DNA from: Ustilaginoidea virens
Lineage: Eukaryota > Ascomycota > Sordariomycetes > Hypocreales > Clavicipitaceae
Length of the DNA stretch: 64,000 nucleotides
NCBI RefSeq assembly: GCF_000687475.1
Contig: NC_057316.1
Span: 7,378,001 to 7,442,000 of the forward strand
Reading direction: 5' to 3'
Both the position numbers and the translations under genes were made by a program. The notes below the pieces were generated by a model that saw only the letters and a list, made by a program, of their open reading frames with translations, did not search any database and was not told the origin of the DNA. Position 1 is the stretch's first letter, and the number at the start of each line of letters is the position of its first letter. Shown here in pieces: positions 62,188 through 64,000 of this stretch.

Positions 62188-62541
62188 TTAATGCATTTCC
62201 TGCCTTCACTTTCCCTTTACCTTCCTTTTGCCTTCCTACCTTTACTTTCCCTTTACCTTTACTCCTATTCCCTTAATTTCTTTCTCCTATATAAAGCCTT
62301 AACTTCTCCCTCCCTTCTTCCTTTCTTTCCCCCTTATTATAACTCACACTCTTTTTTTCTTATCCTACTGCTTGCCCTGCCTTTTTCTCTCTTTTCCTCT
62401 TTTATATAAGCAAGCCTTGGTATATCCCGCCCTTCTTCCTTTTTATCCTCTTTATAATACTATTTCCCCGCCAGCGACTAGTATTTCACATATTATATAC
62501 CGCCACACTTTATCCCGCCTACAACCACGGCCTAAAGTGCC

Positions 62542-63036
62542 ATAACTAACGAAAGGGATCCCTACTTCCCCTGCTTTATAATTATATGCCACTATAGCCT
62601 TAACGTCTGCCTTGCAGAGGAAGGATCCACCATCTGCTATATTTGCTATCGCTATAGGCCTTACGCAAAATGCCGAACCAGGATAGAACTAATTAATCGT
62701 TACCCTTATATACGCGAGACATACTGGAGAATCGTGCATATAGTCTGCGACAAAGAGAGCACTATTAGTAGCGATATAAATAACCCTAACTATATGCTAC
62801 TTACGGACGATTTTAAGTTGGAATCGATATTTTTCCTTAGCTTTATCAGACATTACGATAATCAGCTATATGATATAATTAGATAGGCAACTCCTAAAGA
62901 ATAATCTATCTATATAGATGCGGCGATAGACTTTATGCAAGGTAGACTAATTAACGAGTAGCGCCTCCCGCATATATAGGATGCTGCCGAGTTCCTCGCA
63001 TATGCCTTTTCTTACCACTAATTACTAGAATAGTAA
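62542..63036 (+). pseudogene. Unrecognised Cys-rich 165-codon gene of part B, copy 3
   Basis: Same gene and identical length (495 bp). The start codon is ATA (ATG in copy 2), a G-to-A change in TpG context; other stops differ between the copies. Confidence 0.6.
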
Positions 63037-63097
63037 GGCGGCCTTTTTCCTTTTCTGTTTTTTCCCCTCTAACTGACAATAGCTAGGCCGTATATAG

Positions 63098-63838
63098 TTA
63101 TAGCGGCGCACTCATAAAAGGGGCATAGGGTATTTCTTTCGGTATATCTTGCCATACGTAATATCGTATAGAAGTCAGGTACTAGGGCGGCTTAGCATAT
63201 AGATGCTTCTTACTTTCCGGGGTAACGTATATTGTAAGGCATAAATAATTAATTATATATAGAGCTAAAGGCGATTAGTATAAGGTATTAATAGGTTTCC
63301 TATCTAAATCGATGTCGTTTTCCGACCTATTAGGATTCTTACTATAGTCAACCAACCTTATAATCTCTTTCTTTCCTAGAGCTATTTAGTCAAACGACTA
63401 GGGTAGTAAATAATCCCCTAATAGGAAGTCTACCTTTAGATTGCGCGCTTTATCCCATAAGCCCTATTAGTTATGTAGTATATCGAATATATCCCTATAT
63501 TTCTCCTTAATTTTAGACTAGTAAGCATTCTCGGTCCGGATAAGCCTAATAAGGAGGTTAGTATTATATAAAGACTATTAGTAGTAGCGCTAGGGGCGGC
63601 GCGCTAATACCTCACGCTGCCGCCTAGATAGAAAGCGGTCGGATTTTAATAACATACTAGCAAGGCGTGCTATAAAATAGCAAATATAATAGAGAGATAA
63701 GTCAGCACTATACCGAAATGCGTCGCCTTAGGCCATCCAACCACTTACTATAGTAGATACTGCGTGGTAAAAAGAAGGTGGCTAGGTTAGCACGCCGTAG
63801 ATTGTTTGCTATACTATTATAGTCAGGTGAAACGCTCC
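63098..63838 (-). pseudogene. Unrecognised ~247-codon gene of part B, minus strand, copy 3
   Basis: Same frame and length (741 bp). Retains TGG at 63152-63154 where copy 2 has TAG, and a readable continuation WQDIPKEIPYAPFM. Confidence 0.6.
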
Positions 63839-64000
63839 TTTTTATACTATAACCCTTACTTTATTTACCATAGCAGGCCTATATCAATAAGGTGAGGGGT
63901 GAGGCATAGGCAATACGCTATACTTTCCTTCGTAGCCTTATAGCGCCTTCTTTACCATATATCCCTTACATTACTAAATGGAATTAATATCGCAATCGCC

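Larger units (their letters stand above)
48233..64000 (+). repeat. Long repeat, copy 3 (parts A and B, runs off the window)
   Basis: Begins at TCAGAGTCCCTTCTGG, just after a short GC-rich junction and a telomere-like satellite. The coordinate offset from copy 2 is 39,042 at the left end, 39,688 after the two satellite arrays, still 39,688 at the end of the 161-bp array, and 39,690 at the right. Essentially no indels have accumulated outside the arrays. Several codons that are stops in copy 2 are intact here, for example TGG at 63152-63154 against TAG at 23461-23463. Confidence 0.93.

Overview
The window looks like repeat-rich, gene-poor chromatin of a filamentous ascomycete (Pezizomycotina; species not determined). 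Three things point there. Nearly all of it carries the signature of repeat-induced point mutation (RIP): C-to-T and G-to-A changes mostly at CpA/TpG, so TpA is in great excess and reading frames are littered with TAG and TAA. The one intron that can be drawn with confidence is short, with a GTACGT donor and a CTAAC branch box. The recognisable gene remnants (type B histone acetyltransferase HAT1, SNF2 helicase, Ty1/copia protease) fit a fungus. I see no intact conserved gene, no rRNA or tRNA gene and no CRISPR array.

Layout. (1) 1-9186: copy 1 of a long repeat (part A), cut by the window at its left and truncated at its right. (2) 9191-24310: copy 2, complete part A followed by part B. (3) 24311-43020: a region present once in this window, holding a train of large RIP-killed genes, all on the + strand: a 2,143-codon single-frame giant gene (24839-31270), a ~470-codon gene (31853-33290), an SNF2 helicase (34516-40633), a 203-codon gene (40718-41329) and a ~400-codon gene (41823-43020). 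(4) 43000-48232: satellite DNA, a foldback element and a very AT-rich stretch with a copia remnant and telomere-like repeats. (5) 48233-64000: copy 3, A plus B, collinear with copy 2 up to the last base of the window.

Part A is a stack of satellites (237-bp, 57-bp and 41-bp units), then pyrimidine tracts, a coding-like stretch with a HAT1-derived gene interrupted by an iterated module, a second ORF of about 160 codons, a 161-bp tandem array, a hairpin and a truncated foldback element. Part B holds a 158-bp tandem array and three unrecognised genes (371 and 165 codons on +, about 247 codons on -). Copies 2 and 3 are almost indel-free: their ~646-bp length difference is accounted for by two extra 237-bp units and three extra 57-bp units in copy 3.

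The most unusual signal is a dispersed 20-bp perfect palindrome, TTCGGACCTGCAGGTCCGAA, with its TGCA centre often changed to TATA by RIP. It occurs dozens of times, singly or in tandem, always in intergenic DNA or in (probable) introns and in none of the reconstructed coding frames. Together with the giant unrecognised gene, the SNF2 helicase and the duplicated A+B blocks, this suggests one or more large, RIP-inactivated mobile or subtelomeric elements. The element type is inferred; no transposase, tyrosine recombinase or reverse transcriptase was recognised in the gene train.
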